Source: Paraburkholderia ferrariae NBRC 106233 (GTDB lineage Bacteria; Pseudomonadota; Gammaproteobacteria; Burkholderiales; Burkholderiaceae). Taken from it: a stretch of DNA of 63,540 nucleotides. Of the stretch, positions 44,391-53,643 are shown piece by piece. Every line of letters begins with the position of its first letter. The first letter of the stretch is position 1. The notes under the pieces are model-generated. The model ran no database searches. It was not told the DNA's origin and was given only the letters and a program-made list of their open reading frames with translations. The translations under genes and the position numbers were made by a program. Location of the stretch: contig NZ_BAYB01000044.1 in assembly GCF_000685035.1 (NCBI RefSeq), positions 1 through 63,540 on the forward strand, read 5' to 3'.

Positions 44391-46400
44391 ATGTTCAACA
44401 AGATCCTGATCGCCAACCGGGGCGAGATTGCGTGCCGCGTCGCGGCCACCTGCCGCCGGCTCGGCGTGAAGAGCGTGGCCGTCTATTCGGACGCCGACGC
44501 CAATGCGAAGCACGTGGCCGCGTGCGACGAAGCCGTACATATCGGCGAGGCGGCCGCCGCGCAGAGCTATCTGCGTATCGAGCGCATTATCGCGGCGGCG
44601 CGCGCGACAGGCGCCGAAGCGATTCATCCGGGCTACGGATTTCTTTCGGAGAACGAAGATTTTGCGCAGGCCTGCGAAGCGGCCGGCATTGTCTTCATCG
44701 GGCCGCCGGTGGGCGCGATTGCCGCCATGGGCTCGAAGGCTGCGGCCAAGGCGCTGATGCACGCGGCAGCGGTGCCGCTCGTGCCGGGCTACCACGGCGA
44801 CGACCAGGACCCGGCGCTCCTGCAGCGCGAGGCCGACGCGATGGGCTACCCGGTGCTGCTCAAGGCGAGCGCGGGCGGCGGCGGCAAGGGCATGCGCGTG
44901 GTCGAGCGCAGCGAGGACTTCGCGGCCGCGCTGGCTTCGTGCAAGCGCGAGGCGGCGAGCAGCTTCGGCAACGACCGCGTGCTGATCGAAAAGTATCTGA
45001 CGCGTCCGCGCCACGTCGAAGTGCAGGTGTTTGCCGACAAGCTGGGTGGCGCGGTCTATCTGTTCGACCGCGACTGTTCCGTACAGCGCCGTCACCAGAA
45101 GGTGCTGGAAGAAGCACCGGCGCCGGGTCTGTCCGACGAGGTGCGCCGCGCGATGGGCGAATCCGCCGTGGCGGCGGCGCGCGCGGTGCAGTACGTGGGC
45201 GCGGGCACGGTCGAATTCATCATGACGGGCGCCGACTTTTACTTCATGGAGATGAATACGCGCCTGCAGGTCGAGCATCCGGTCACGGAGATGGTCACGG
45301 GCCTCGATCTCGTCGAATGGCAGTTGCGTGTGGCGGCCGGCGAGCCGCTGCCGCTCGAACAGTCGCAACTCGCCGTACAGGGGCATGCGCTCGAAGCGCG
45401 GATCTACGCCGAAAATCCGTCGCGCGGCTTCCTGCCTTCCACGGGCACGCTCAAGCATTTGCGCATGCCGGAAGGCGTGGAATTCACCATCGGCTCAGCG
45501 GCGCAGCGTGCGCCGGTGCGCATCGACAGCGGCGTGCGCGAAGGCGACACCATCACGCCGTTCTACGACCCGATGATCGCCAAGCTGATCGTGCACGGCG
45601 CCACCCGCGAAGACGCGCTCGCCCGCATGCAGCGCGCGCTCGAAGCGTGCGAGGTGGTGGGGCCGCACACGAACGTCGAATTCCTGCACCGCCTCGTGAC
45701 CTGCGAGCCGTTTGCGAGCGCCGATCTCGACACGGGCTTGATCGAGCGTCATCACGACGCGCTGTTCGCGCCGCAGCCCAAGCCGGTTCGCGAGGCGCTG
45801 GCGCTGGCCTGCGGGGCGCTCTATGCGCGCGAGGCAAGCGATGCGCGCGGGGCGTCGCCCTGGTCTGCGCTTGCGCACTGGCGCCTGAACGGCGGCTACA
45901 CGCAGTCGCTCGGCTGGCGCGATGTGGACACCGATACTGCGTTTTCGGCAACGTTCTCGCAGGACGGGGACGCGCAGACACTCGCCTGCGCGGGCCGCGT
46001 GGAGCGCTATTCCTGGTGGCACGGTGCCGGAGCAAACGAATACGGCGCGACGATTGGCGACACGCGTGTCACGGGCCGCGTATTCATCGACGGCGATGTA
46101 TTCCATGTGTTTTGCCTCGGCACCGCCGTGGCGCTCGAATGGCAGAACCTGCTGGCCCATGCGGCGGATACGGAACACGGCGAAGGGCGCCTGACCGCGC
46201 CGATGCCCGGCAAGGTGATCGCCGTGCTGGTGGAGCCGGGTGCGGTGGTGGAGAAGGGCGCGCCGCTCATCGTCATGGAAGCGATGAAGATGGAGCACAC
46301 GATCGGCGCACCGACTGCTGGTAAGGTGACCGCAGTGCTTTACGGCGTGGGCGACCAGGTGGCGGACGGCGCACAACTGCTGGTGCTGGAAGCGGGCTGA
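44391..46400 (+). CDS. liuD: Methylcrotonyl-CoA carboxylase, biotin-containing (alpha) subunit
   Basis: A 669-residue biotin carboxylase plus carboxyl-carrier protein. The N-terminal 'IANRGEIACRVAATCRRLG', the ATP-grasp 'LLKASAGGGGKGMRVV' and 'EMNTRLQVEHPVTEMVTG' mark the carboxylase. The BCCP domain has biotinylated Lys633 in 'EAMKMEH'. It is the last gene; hydroxymethylglutaryl-CoA lyase (liuE) is not adjacent and must lie elsewhere if the pathway is complete. Confidence 0.94.
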   Translation: MFNKILIANRGEIACRVAATCRRLGVKSVAVYSDADANAKHVAACDEAVHIGEAAAAQSYLRIERIIAAARATGAEAIHPGYGFLSENEDFAQACEAAGIVFIGPPVGAIAAMGSKAAAKALMHAAAVPLVPGYHGDDQDPALLQREADAMGYPVLLKASAGGGGKGMRVVERSEDFAAALASCKREAASSFGNDRVLIEKYLTRPRHVEVQVFADKLGGAVYLFDRDCSVQRRHQKVLEEAPAPGLSDEVRRAMGESAVAAARAVQYVGAGTVEFIMTGADFYFMEMNTRLQVEHPVTEMVTGLDLVEWQLRVAAGEPLPLEQSQLAVQGHALEARIYAENPSRGFLPSTGTLKHLRMPEGVEFTIGSAAQRAPVRIDSGVREGDTITPFYDPMIAKLIVHGATREDALARMQRALEACEVVGPHTNVEFLHRLVTCEPFASADLDTGLIERHHDALFAPQPKPVREALALACGALYAREASDARGASPWSALAHWRLNGGYTQSLGWRDVDTDTAFSATFSQDGDAQTLACAGRVERYSWWHGAGANEYGATIGDTRVTGRVFIDGDVFHVFCLGTAVALEWQNLLAHAADTEHGEGRLTAPMPGKVIAVLVEPGAVVEKGAPLIVMEAMKMEHTIGAPTAGKVTAVLYGVGDQVADGAQLLVLEAG

Positions 46401-46438
46401 GGAATAGCCCGGCGAATTCGTGAGAGGCGTACCCTGTG

Positions 46439-46470
46439 GGGCGTTTCGCGCAAGCGGAACGCCCTTTTTT
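46439..46470 (+). terminator. Rho-independent terminator of the liu operon
   Basis: 11-bp stem (46439-46449 / 46454-46464, one G-U pair), GCAA loop, T6 tract, 38 nt after liuD. Confidence 0.88.
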
Positions 46471-46496
46471 ACGCGCTGGCCGTACCGGCGTAAATG

Positions 46497-47261
46497 CTAC
46501 TGTGCCCGGGCGACGCCGCAGGCGTGATCGAGCAGCCCCTCGGCCGTACCCGTGCCGCCTTCCGTATCGCGCGCGCTGTTGACGACGAGCCAGCCATCGC
46601 GCTGCGCATCGGGACCGGCACCCGTGACGAGGATCGTCTGCGCATCCATGGTCTGCTGCGGCGCGAGGCTGTGGTAGACCACGCGGAACGGGTTGTCCTT
46701 GTCGCTCAGGCTCGTCACGCGCATCACGCGGTAGCGTTTGCCGTCGAGCGTTGCCGGGCGCCACTGGCCTGGCGTGTCGCTACGATGCGGCGCGAGGGCT
46801 TCGGTGATATCGGTGCGCATGCAGTCCACGTGGATATGCAGTTGATTCTGCGAGCGCTGCGTGGAAGAGTTGATCTCCAGCCCAAGCTGGTTGGCGGCAA
46901 GACGCGTGCCGAGCTTCGCATCGACGTAGCGTCCTGCGTCCCACGCGCCCACCCAGTATTCGGGTGCGCCGCCATAGAGGATTTCCGGACTCTCGATGCC
47001 GGACACGCGGTCGGTGGGGATCAGCAGATATTGCGCACGGCCCGCAATATCCTTGAGCACTGCGTAGCGTTTCTGGAAATCGACCGTCGTGCAGGGCGCG
47101 GGCGTGCCCTGATCGCGCTGGTTGGGCACGCACTGGCCGCCTACCACTTTCCATAGGCCGTTCGAATCGAGCGTGGAGAGATGCACGCAGCCTGCGGCGT
47201 CGAGGAGCACAGCGGCGCAAAGCGCGAGGAGGAGCGTGCGGAGCAGGGCGATGGGGCGCAT
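46497..47261 (-). CDS. cdh: CDP-diacylglycerol diphosphatase
   Basis: A 254-residue HIT-like hydrolase that splits CDP-diacylglycerol into CMP and phosphatidate. The N-terminal hydrophobic segment ends near 'LDAAGC', a lipobox-like or membrane-anchor site. The family motif 'QNQLHIHVDCMRTDI' contains the catalytic HxH. 'VCQPNQRD'-like 'GGQCVPNQRDQGTPAPC' and 'ILVTGAG' are also typical. Single gene. Confidence 0.86.
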   Translation of the reverse strand: MRPIALLRTLLLALCAAVLLDAAGCVHLSTLDSNGLWKVVGGQCVPNQRDQGTPAPCTTVDFQKRYAVLKDIAGRAQYLLIPTDRVSGIESPEILYGGAPEYWVGAWDAGRYVDAKLGTRLAANQLGLEINSSTQRSQNQLHIHVDCMRTDITEALAPHRSDTPGQWRPATLDGKRYRVMRVTSLSDKDNPFRVVYHSLAPQQTMDAQTILVTGAGPDAQRDGWLVVNSARDTEGGTGTAEGLLDHACGVARAQ

Positions 47262-47403
47262 GGGTGTGCCGCGAAGTGGAGGGGGGCGCCGCCGCGGTCG
47301 CGCCGACCTACCGGCGCGGCGCTGCGGACATGCAGCGGGGAGTGTAGCGGAAAGCGCGCGGCGCTCGCGTGAAAGGCACGCAGCAGCGACCGCGCTGCAC
47401 AGA

Positions 47404-48858
47404 TCAGATCACCGGTGCGGGCAGCGTCCCGAGTATCTGCTCGAATGCGAGCCCGATGGCGAGCAGCCGCCGGTCGCTGCCGAGCGGGCCGTCCAGTTCC
47501 AGCCCCACCGGCAGCCGCCCGTATGCGAGCCCGGCGGGCAGCGCGAGACCGGGAATGCCGGCGTTGCTGCCGGGGTCGGTATTGCGCAGGTAGGCGCCCA
47601 TTTCGTCGATGAGCGCCGCGCCGTCGATCGAAACGCGCGAGGAGCCGTTGAGTTCGTCGATAGGAACGGCGGCAAGGCGCGTGGTCGGGAACATCAGCGC
47701 ATCGAGCCCGCACGCGGAGAACGTCTGCGCGTAAAGCTGCTGCAGGCGCGGGCGCCAGACGGCGAGCACCGTGGGATAGTCGGCGCCCATCTGGTCGGCG
47801 AGGATGGCGTCGTAGGCCGCGCGCACGTCGGGGCTCGCAATGCGCGCCGCCACTTCGGCGACGGTCCGCACAGGCGCCTGGTTCGCCGCGAGCCACGCCT
47901 GCAGATCGTCGATCGGCTCGTGCAGCGCGATTGCGAGGCTCACGCGGTCGTTGATCGTCAGCAGTTCGGTCATTTCCACGGGCACGAGCGTCACGCCTGC
48001 CGCTTCGAGCTTCGCCCTGGCTTCGTGCATCACGTCTTCGAGGGCCGCTTCGAGCCCTTCCCAGAGCGGCGCCGGCAGCCCGATGCGCAGGTTCGCAACG
48101 GCCGCCTGCGCGAGCGGCCCGTGCCCCGTGATGACGCCGTCGAGCAGCGCGACGTCGGCTACGGTGCGCGCCATCGGCCCCACGGTGTCGCGCGTGTGGC
48201 TGATCGGCACCACGGCCTGCGGGTCGTGATAGCGCCGGTGCGTGCCGCCGTCGCCCACCGAGGGGCGCAGGCCCACGATGCCGCACAGCGCGGCCGGAAT
48301 GCGCGTGGAGCCGCCGGTATCGGTGCCGAGCCCCGCAGGCACGATGCGCGCGGCAATCGCGGCGGCGGTGCCGCCCGACGAGCCGCCGGGGATCCGTTCC
48401 GGATCGTAAGGATTGCGTACGGGTCCGGCGTTCGGGTTCAGGTTGGTGCTGGTGATGCCAAAGGCCAGTTCGTGCATGTTGGCCTTGCCGAGCACCACGG
48501 CGCCCGCATCGACGAGCCGCTGCACCGATGGCGCGTGCCGCGCCGGCACGAAGCCTTCGAGCGCGGGCGTGGCCGCCGCCGTCTGCAGGCCGCGCGTGTT
48601 GATGTTGTCCTTCACCACGACGGGCAGCCCCGCGAGCGGCAGGCGCGCGCGCTCGTTCGGGCCGAGCGAATCGATGCGCCGCGCCGCGGCAAGCGCGCCT
48701 TCCACGTCGAGCACCGTGAGCGCGTTCAGGTTCGAAAGCGCATGGGCGCGCGCGATCAGGGTCGCCACGTAGTCCGCGGCTTTCAGCCGGCCGGCGTGGA
48801 TCGCCTCGACGGCTTGTGTCGAGGTGAGTGCGACCTGCTTGTCGACAGTCCAGGTCAT
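47404..48858 (-). CDS. Amidase-signature hydrolase
   Basis: A 484-residue amidase with the Ser-cisSer-Lys triad environment: Lys in 'PVVVKDNINTRG', 'RIPGGSSGGTAAAIAA' and the nucleophile Ser in 'LGTDTGGSTRIPAALCGIVG'. The family includes indoleacetamide hydrolases, mandelamide amidases and Glu-tRNA amidotransferase A. No gatB or gatC is adjacent, so this is a catabolic amidase with unknown substrate. 27 nt after the diiron protein gene, probably cotranscribed. Confidence 0.85.
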   Translation of the reverse strand: MTWTVDKQVALTSTQAVEAIHAGRLKAADYVATLIARAHALSNLNALTVLDVEGALAAARRIDSLGPNERARLPLAGLPVVVKDNINTRGLQTAAATPALEGFVPARHAPSVQRLVDAGAVVLGKANMHELAFGITSTNLNPNAGPVRNPYDPERIPGGSSGGTAAAIAARIVPAGLGTDTGGSTRIPAALCGIVGLRPSVGDGGTHRRYHDPQAVVPISHTRDTVGPMARTVADVALLDGVITGHGPLAQAAVANLRIGLPAPLWEGLEAALEDVMHEARAKLEAAGVTLVPVEMTELLTINDRVSLAIALHEPIDDLQAWLAANQAPVRTVAEVAARIASPDVRAAYDAILADQMGADYPTVLAVWRPRLQQLYAQTFSACGLDALMFPTTRLAAVPIDELNGSSRVSIDGAALIDEMGAYLRNTDPGSNAGIPGLALPAGLAYGRLPVGLELDGPLGSDRRLLAIGLAFEQILGTLPAPVI

Positions 48859-48885
48859 GCTGCCGTTCTCCTCATGCCGGTTTCC

Positions 48886-49821
48886 TCAAGCGCGTTTGTT
48901 GCTGCGTTTCATGAAGCGCAGCGCGAAGCGCGCCAGCGCGGGCACGAACGTGGGGCGCAGGAGGCGCGCGTCGTAGCCGCTCATCCGTTGGTCGTTTTCC
49001 TTCAGGCACAGTTCCAGCATCTCGCGCGGTTCGAGCGCGGCGCCGATCGTTTCGCGGTTCGCCGGCAGGAAGTTCGAGTCGTGCGCCACGCCGTTCGCGT
49101 CGATGCCGCGCGCGATCGCGAGCCGCTCCCACACCAGCATGAACCAGATCCCGGCCACGCGCACCGAGTGCCAGGGCCGGCGCCACCACGGCATGGTCTT
49201 GCGATACCACGCCACCCAGTTCACGAAGAAGAGGATATGGCGCGCTTCTTCCTGGATCACGGGTTCGAAGGTTTCGACGAGTGCGGCCGGGAAGTAGCCC
49301 GAGCGTTGCGCGGAGCGGAACAGGCCGAACGCGAAGAAGCTGTCGATGCATTCGCTGTAGCCGGTGAACATCCAGGCCCATTCGGGTTTCGGCGGGGGCG
49401 GGTAGGCGGGCTCGGGCGCGAGTTCGATGCCGTAGGCCGCCACGAGATGCGAGAGCACGACCTTGTGGCGCGCTTCTTCGCCCGCGTCCATTTCGAGCGC
49501 GGCGCGCAGCAGCGGGTCACGTACGGTTTCGGCGTAGGTCTGCACGCGGATCGAGGCGCGGCCCTCGGTCTGCACGGCGATGTTCCAGATGGGCAGCGAG
49601 GTGAGGCGCTTCAGCGCGTCGGGCTCGAGCTTCGGCCAGTCGAGCACTGCGGGGCGATACGGATCGTGCGTTTCGAGCAGCATCTTGCAGAACATCTGGC
49701 GATGTTCGTCCGATCCGATCCTGACAGGCCCTGGCGTGTCGTAGGTCCAGTGGCGCAGCGCGGCGTCCTGGTCGGCGGCGAAGGATGCGCCTTCGTCCGG
49801 ATGCGTCAGGGTGTCGGACAT
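48886..49821 (-). CDS. Ferritin-like diiron protein
   Basis: A 311-residue helical protein with two iron-ligand motifs, 'MDAGEEARHKVVL' and 'VIQEEARHILFF', each EExRH, plus additional Glu/His residues in neighbouring helices. A four-helix diiron oxygenase or oxidase fold is likely. It also has an aromatic-rich loop ('WMFTGYSECIDSFFAFG'). Substrate unknown. Same strand and next to the amidase. Confidence 0.7.
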   Translation of the reverse strand: MSDTLTHPDEGASFAADQDAALRHWTYDTPGPVRIGSDEHRQMFCKMLLETHDPYRPAVLDWPKLEPDALKRLTSLPIWNIAVQTEGRASIRVQTYAETVRDPLLRAALEMDAGEEARHKVVLSHLVAAYGIELAPEPAYPPPPKPEWAWMFTGYSECIDSFFAFGLFRSAQRSGYFPAALVETFEPVIQEEARHILFFVNWVAWYRKTMPWWRRPWHSVRVAGIWFMLVWERLAIARGIDANGVAHDSNFLPANRETIGAALEPREMLELCLKENDQRMSGYDARLLRPTFVPALARFALRFMKRSNKRA

Positions 49822-49885
49822 GGAGCGTGATCGTTTTCGGTGATGTGGCTCCTATTCTGTCACAACCGTAAGGAAACTTGCTGGG

Positions 49886-50101
49886 TCACGCGCAGCGCCG
49901 TTGCTCGTCGATCCACATGCGGGCCCAGCGGAAGGCATAGGCCAGTGCGAGCTCTTCGTCGAAGAAGTAGTCGAGCGCGTCGAACGAATGGACGTGGCCG
50001 GGCTTCTGGCCGATCGTCAGATTCGCTGCGTAGAGGCCGTTGGGCTGCTGTTGAGCCGCCGTGGCGACGTCGTAGCCCTTGTAGCGGATGGATGCGTTCA
50101 T
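49886..50101 (-). CDS. Small conserved-looking protein, about 71 residues
   Basis: 'SIRYKGYDVATAAQQQPNGL' and 'FFDEELALAYAFRWARMWID' give a beta-beta-beta-alpha pattern common in small Burkholderiaceae proteins of unknown role. ATG 50101 is my choice, and an in-frame ATG at 50140 would add 13 basic residues. Confidence 0.6.
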   Translation of the reverse strand: MNASIRYKGYDVATAAQQQPNGLYAANLTIGQKPGHVHSFDALDYFFDEELALAYAFRWARMWIDEQRRCA

Positions 50102-50140
50102 GGCGTCGGAATCTCTGCGGGTCTTGCGGTGGCGCGCCAT

Positions 50141-50525
50141 GAGAAGGCGGCGCGGGCAGGACCAAGGTTAGGGGCAGGCGCGCGCGAGCGGAACCAATCT
50201 TTCGTCGCAAGCAAATCACCGGTGGCCAGGAACCGTCAGCAGAGCGAGCGCGATGGTGTGAGGGGCGTGTCCGGAGTCAATGTGGACTCCGGGCCGGAAA
50301 GCGTCTGTGGGATGGCGCACGAGCGGGTTCGCGCGGCGCGTGAGGTGTGTGCGCTGGCGGACGTTGGTTGGCGAGGGGGGCGTCTCGCGGCGGCAGGAGC
50401 GGATTGCCGCCGCGATCGATAACTGTAACGGCGCGGCAGGTGCCGCGCCGTGTGCAAGACCGCCGGGCCGCAAGGGCCTGCGTCAAGCCGCGTTGAAAGC
50501 GGCCTGAACCACGCTCAGATCACGT
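50141..50525. other. Gene-free stretch with two hairpins
   Basis: No coding frame with gene character. It contains GGAGTC-AATGTG-GACTCC (near 50275-50292) and a GC-rich hairpin ACGGCGCGGCA/TGCCGCGCCGT (near 50430-50452). Neither has a T tract. These could be operators or structural RNA parts. Confidence 0.35.
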
Positions 50526-51188
50526 TCAAACCGCGAGGCTGAGCCGCTTTTCGCTGCGCACCTCGTTCGCGGCGCTGGCCACCGGCGCGCTCGTGGCGAA
50601 GTGCTGCGAATTGAAGGCCAGCGCGAATTGCGCCGCTTGCTGGCCCACCGTCGCAAGCTGATCGACCACCTTGGAATCCGAGCAATGCTGCGCGCTTTCG
50701 AAGCGCGTTTCGAGCGTGTTGATGCCCGCGCCGAACGGCGTCGGCCAGCCGCGCAGCGCGTGCACGATCGAGCGCAGCGAAGTGAGCACGGAGCCGGCGG
50801 CCTGCCAGCCGTAGGCCGTTACGATGCAGCCCACGGCGCGGCCGTCGAGGTAGGGGCGCGAATCGGCGCGCAGCTCTTCGAGCGTGTCGAGCGCGTTCTT
50901 CACGAGGCCCGAGACGCCGCCGTGATAGCCCGGCGTCGCGATGATGACGGCGTCCGCCGCGCGCACGGCTTCGATCAGTTCGTTCTGCTCGTCGGTGAGC
51001 GTGCCGCCTTCGGGCGCATAGTGCGGCAGGCTGTGCAGGAAGGTGCCGCCGAACAGGCGGGTGCGGGCGCCGGCTTGCTCCGCGCCGCGCAGGGCGAAGC
51101 CGAGCGCGCGTTCGGTCGAGGAAGCGGCGCGCGTCGTGCCGCCGATGCCGACGACGAGCGGGCGGCGTTGCGTATCGGAAATGCTCAA
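50526..51188 (-). CDS. NADPH-dependent FMN reductase-like protein
   Basis: A 220-residue flavodoxin-fold protein. It has the flavin-binding 'GGTTRAASSTERALGFAL' loop at the N-terminus and 'ATPGYHGGVSGLVKNALD', the SsuE/MsuE/ArsH-like flavin-site motif. It probably reduces FMN with NAD(P)H and may feed a flavin monooxygenase such as the SfnB-like protein (inference). Single gene. Confidence 0.8.
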   Translation of the reverse strand: MSISDTQRRPLVVGIGGTTRAASSTERALGFALRGAEQAGARTRLFGGTFLHSLPHYAPEGGTLTDEQNELIEAVRAADAVIIATPGYHGGVSGLVKNALDTLEELRADSRPYLDGRAVGCIVTAYGWQAAGSVLTSLRSIVHALRGWPTPFGAGINTLETRFESAQHCSDSKVVDQLATVGQQAAQFALAFNSQHFATSAPVASAANEVRSEKRLSLAV

Positions 51189-51533
51189 GGGGGGCTCCTT
51201 CGATAGCGGGGCTCGGTGCCAGGTGAGCCTTGCACCGGAAAAATCAGGGCTGATTCGCCATCTTAGCCAGCGCGCCAGGCGGCACGAACCGACTTTTTGT
51301 TCTAACGATATATGCGGTCCGATATGCGTCTTGCAATGCCGAGTTACCGGGCAACGAGGGGCAGCGCACCATATGGATATACGAAACCATTGGTTGGGCG
51401 CGAGGAGGGGGGCTGGCTATGATGAAGCCGTCTCCTCCATGACATCTCCTTGACATGGGATTCGGCCCCGCACCTCACGGTGACGGGGCCGCTTTTTTTC
51501 CGGAAGACGGTGCTGGCGCGCCGGCGCCGCGGC
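51189..51533. other. Spacer containing an orphan promoter and terminator
   Basis: No protein gene. The right part contains the candidate small-RNA unit described next. The left part probably carries the promoter of the FMN reductase gene. Confidence 0.4.
51430..51500 (+). ncRNA. Candidate small RNA ending in an orphan terminator
   Basis: TTGGGC (51394) and TATGAT (51418) with 18-nt spacing could start a transcript near 51430. It would end at the stem CGGCCCCG/CGGGGCCG (51463-51470 / 51484-51491) followed by C and T7. No forward-strand gene ends before this terminator, so it is not explained otherwise. Confidence 0.4.
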
Positions 51534-51890
51534 TCAGTGTGCGGCCGGCACGCGGTAGTTCACTTGCAGGATATTGCCGTCCGGGCCGATCTGCGGCGGG
51601 ATCTCGGGAATACGGTTGGGGGGCGATGCCTTGCTCCCGGGCGTGGCCGGCGCGATGACGGGCGCAGGTGCGCGCAGGGCGGGTTCGGCGACGCGGCGCG
51701 TGGGCGGCCGGTCGGTGGAAGCCAGCTTGTGTTTCGCGCCGTGGTGCCCGGGCGTCCTCTTGCCGCTCGCACCTGGGCGCAGCGCCGGTGCGCGGGCTTC
51801 CGGCGGATTCCAGATCTCGATGTAGTGTTCCCCGGCGAGCGCGGTGGACGCGAGGACGCACAGCAACGTCCCCGCCAAGATGAATCGCAC
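51534..51890 (-). CDS. Exported small protein, 118 residues
   Basis: A GTG start at 51890 with GGAG 8 nt upstream gives a signal peptide ending at 'STALAGEHYIEIW'. The mature part is Pro/Arg/Ala-rich. The conserved C-terminus reads 'IPPQIGPDGNILQVNYRVP'. Function unknown, probably periplasmic. Confidence 0.65.
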   Translation of the reverse strand: MRFILAGTLLCVLASTALAGEHYIEIWNPPEARAPALRPGASGKRTPGHHGAKHKLASTDRPPTRRVAEPALRAPAPVIAPATPGSKASPPNRIPEIPPQIGPDGNILQVNYRVPAAH

Positions 51891-52204
51891 GTCGACTTCT
51901 CCGTTCTGATATCCCTTCCGGCCTGAGGCTGCGGGCGGCGAGCCCGATGGCGCGTGCCTTGCGGCGCTCCCGGCACGGCCCGGTGAAAGGCCGGCAGGCT
52001 GCACGCACTGTACATTCATACAGCAGCGATTGCAAACGATTGGGGCGCGCCGGCGTGTCGCTGTTGCGCGAACGCCTGGACGGGCTTGCCCCGGCGCGCG
52101 CAGTGTCTTGCCAGACAGAGACGGAGGATGTGGAGGCCCCGCGGCGAGCGCGCAGAGCACGGGCCGGGAACGGGCCGCGAACGGTCCTGGAATGCGACGG
52201 CGGA

Positions 52205-53461
52205 TCAGGCGTTCTGGCCCTCCAGCGCTTTCGCGTGCAGACCGAGCCAGCGCCCATAGCTGCGCGGAGAGAACGCGAGCGTGAGCGCGATCATCGCGGT
52301 AATGGAGATGGCGAGCAGGACCCAGGCGGCGGTGAAGCTGCCGGTCAGGTCGCGCACGCGGCCGGCCACGAGCGGGGCGAGTGCGGCGATCACGAAGCCC
52401 ACGCCCTGCACGAACGCCACGAGCCGCGCCGCCACGCGGTGATCGGCGCAATGGTCGAGCGCGGTGACGAGCGTGACCGAAAACGTGCCGCCGAGGCCCG
52501 CGCCCGCGGCGGCCACCCACAGGAGCGGGGCCGCCTCGGGCCGCACCGCGAGGCCAACCACGCCGATCCACTGTGCGCAGAGGCCGGCCACCAGCCACGG
52601 CCGCCGGTCGGTGAACGCCGCCGCCGCGAGCGGCAGCAGCAGGGCGCTCACGGCCTGGAAGACGGTCATGGCGGCCAGCAGGGAGCCGCTGGCCGCCACG
52701 CTCGCGCCGTGCTGCTGGTAGTACGCGGGCAGCCAGGCCACAAGGCTCGTATAGCCGCCGTTGACGAGCCCGAAGTGCAGGCCGAGCGACCACGCGCGGC
52801 GCTTGCGCCAGAGGGGAACGTGAAGCGCGGCAGGCGCGCCCGCACGCGTTGCGCCGGAGCCCGCATGCGCGCCTGCGCGGCGATTGAGCGCCGCCCACAC
52901 CGCGAGCGCCACGAGCGCGGGAAGCGCCCACACGGCCAGCCCCGCATGCCACGACGCGCCAAGGTGCGCGACCCAGGGGCTGATGCTGGCGCCAAGGCCT
53001 CCGCCGCCCATGATCGACGCCGAAAAGAGCCCCATCGCCAGCGGCACGTGCTGCGCGAAGCGCTGCTTCATGACGGCGGGCAGCAGCGCCTGAATGGCGG
53101 CGACGCCCGCGCCGGCCACGGCGGCGGTCAGCATGAGGGTCGCCCCGCTCGAGGCGACGGCGCGCGCACCGCAGGCCGCGGCGATGGCCACGAGCCCGAG
53201 CGCCACGCCGCGCGTTTCGCCGATGCGGCTGGCGAGCCAGCCGGTGCCGAACGCGCCCAGCCCCATCGCAACGACGGGCAGGCTGGTGAGCAGCGCCGCG
53301 CCCGAAAAGCTGAGTCCCGTTGCCGCGCGGATGGTGGTCATGAGCGGGCTCAGCGAGGTGAGCAGCGGTCGCAGATTGAGGCCGATCGCGACGATGGTCG
53401 CGTACCAGGCGAAGGTGGCCGCCTTGCTGGCGGCGGCTGTCGGGGTGGAGCGGGGCGTCAC
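52205..53461 (-). CDS. MFS transporter, CynX/NimT type
   Basis: A 418-residue 12-TM transporter. 'GLNLRPLLTSLSPLMTTIRA' near the N-terminus, 'LPVVAMGLGAFGTGWLASRIG' and 'GLGGTFSVTLVTALDHCADH' place it with CynX-like cyanate/nitroimidazole transporters. The substrate is not visible. It uses a GTG start at 53461. It is divergent from a GntR regulator, and an operator array overlaps its start region. Confidence 0.82.
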   Translation of the reverse strand: MTPRSTPTAAASKAATFAWYATIVAIGLNLRPLLTSLSPLMTTIRAATGLSFSGAALLTSLPVVAMGLGAFGTGWLASRIGETRGVALGLVAIAAACGARAVASSGATLMLTAAVAGAGVAAIQALLPAVMKQRFAQHVPLAMGLFSASIMGGGGLGASISPWVAHLGASWHAGLAVWALPALVALAVWAALNRRAGAHAGSGATRAGAPAALHVPLWRKRRAWSLGLHFGLVNGGYTSLVAWLPAYYQQHGASVAASGSLLAAMTVFQAVSALLLPLAAAAFTDRRPWLVAGLCAQWIGVVGLAVRPEAAPLLWVAAAGAGLGGTFSVTLVTALDHCADHRVAARLVAFVQGVGFVIAALAPLVAGRVRDLTGSFTAAWVLLAISITAMIALTLAFSPRSYGRWLGLHAKALEGQNA

Positions 53462-53463
53462 TC

Positions 53464-53536
53464 GGTCAACCTTTGTGTGGCAAAATGGTTAACCATGATA
53501 TCAAATCCCGGTTGACCATAGGGTCAACCATTTTGC
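53464..53536. promoter_or_regulatory. Operator array between the MFS and GntR genes
   Basis: Four GGT(T/C)(A/G)ACC half-sites occur at 53464-53471, 53487-53494, 53510-53517 and 53522-53529. The last two form a perfect dyad (GGTTGACC-ATAG-GGTCAACC). A larger inverted repeat pairs 53480-53494 with 53522-53536 (14 of 15). The leftmost half-site lies 3 nt from the transporter start codon, where binding would block translation initiation or transcription. Confidence 0.65.
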
Positions 53537-53643
53537 TATGCCCGGCATACGGCCGATGTACGTCGAAGCGCAGCGGCACGTGTTTCGTCGCGGTGCGTGC
53601 GTCGCTACAATGCCAGCCTGATCCTGCTATTGCGCACGCTTTT

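Noticed and set aside
41761..45458. Two long reverse-strand ORFs (669 and 493 residues)
   Set aside because: Antisense to liuB-liuD; compositionally typical shadows.
47122..49830. 902-residue forward-strand ORF
   Set aside because: Antisense to the amidase and diiron genes; His/Arg/Val-rich shadow without motifs.
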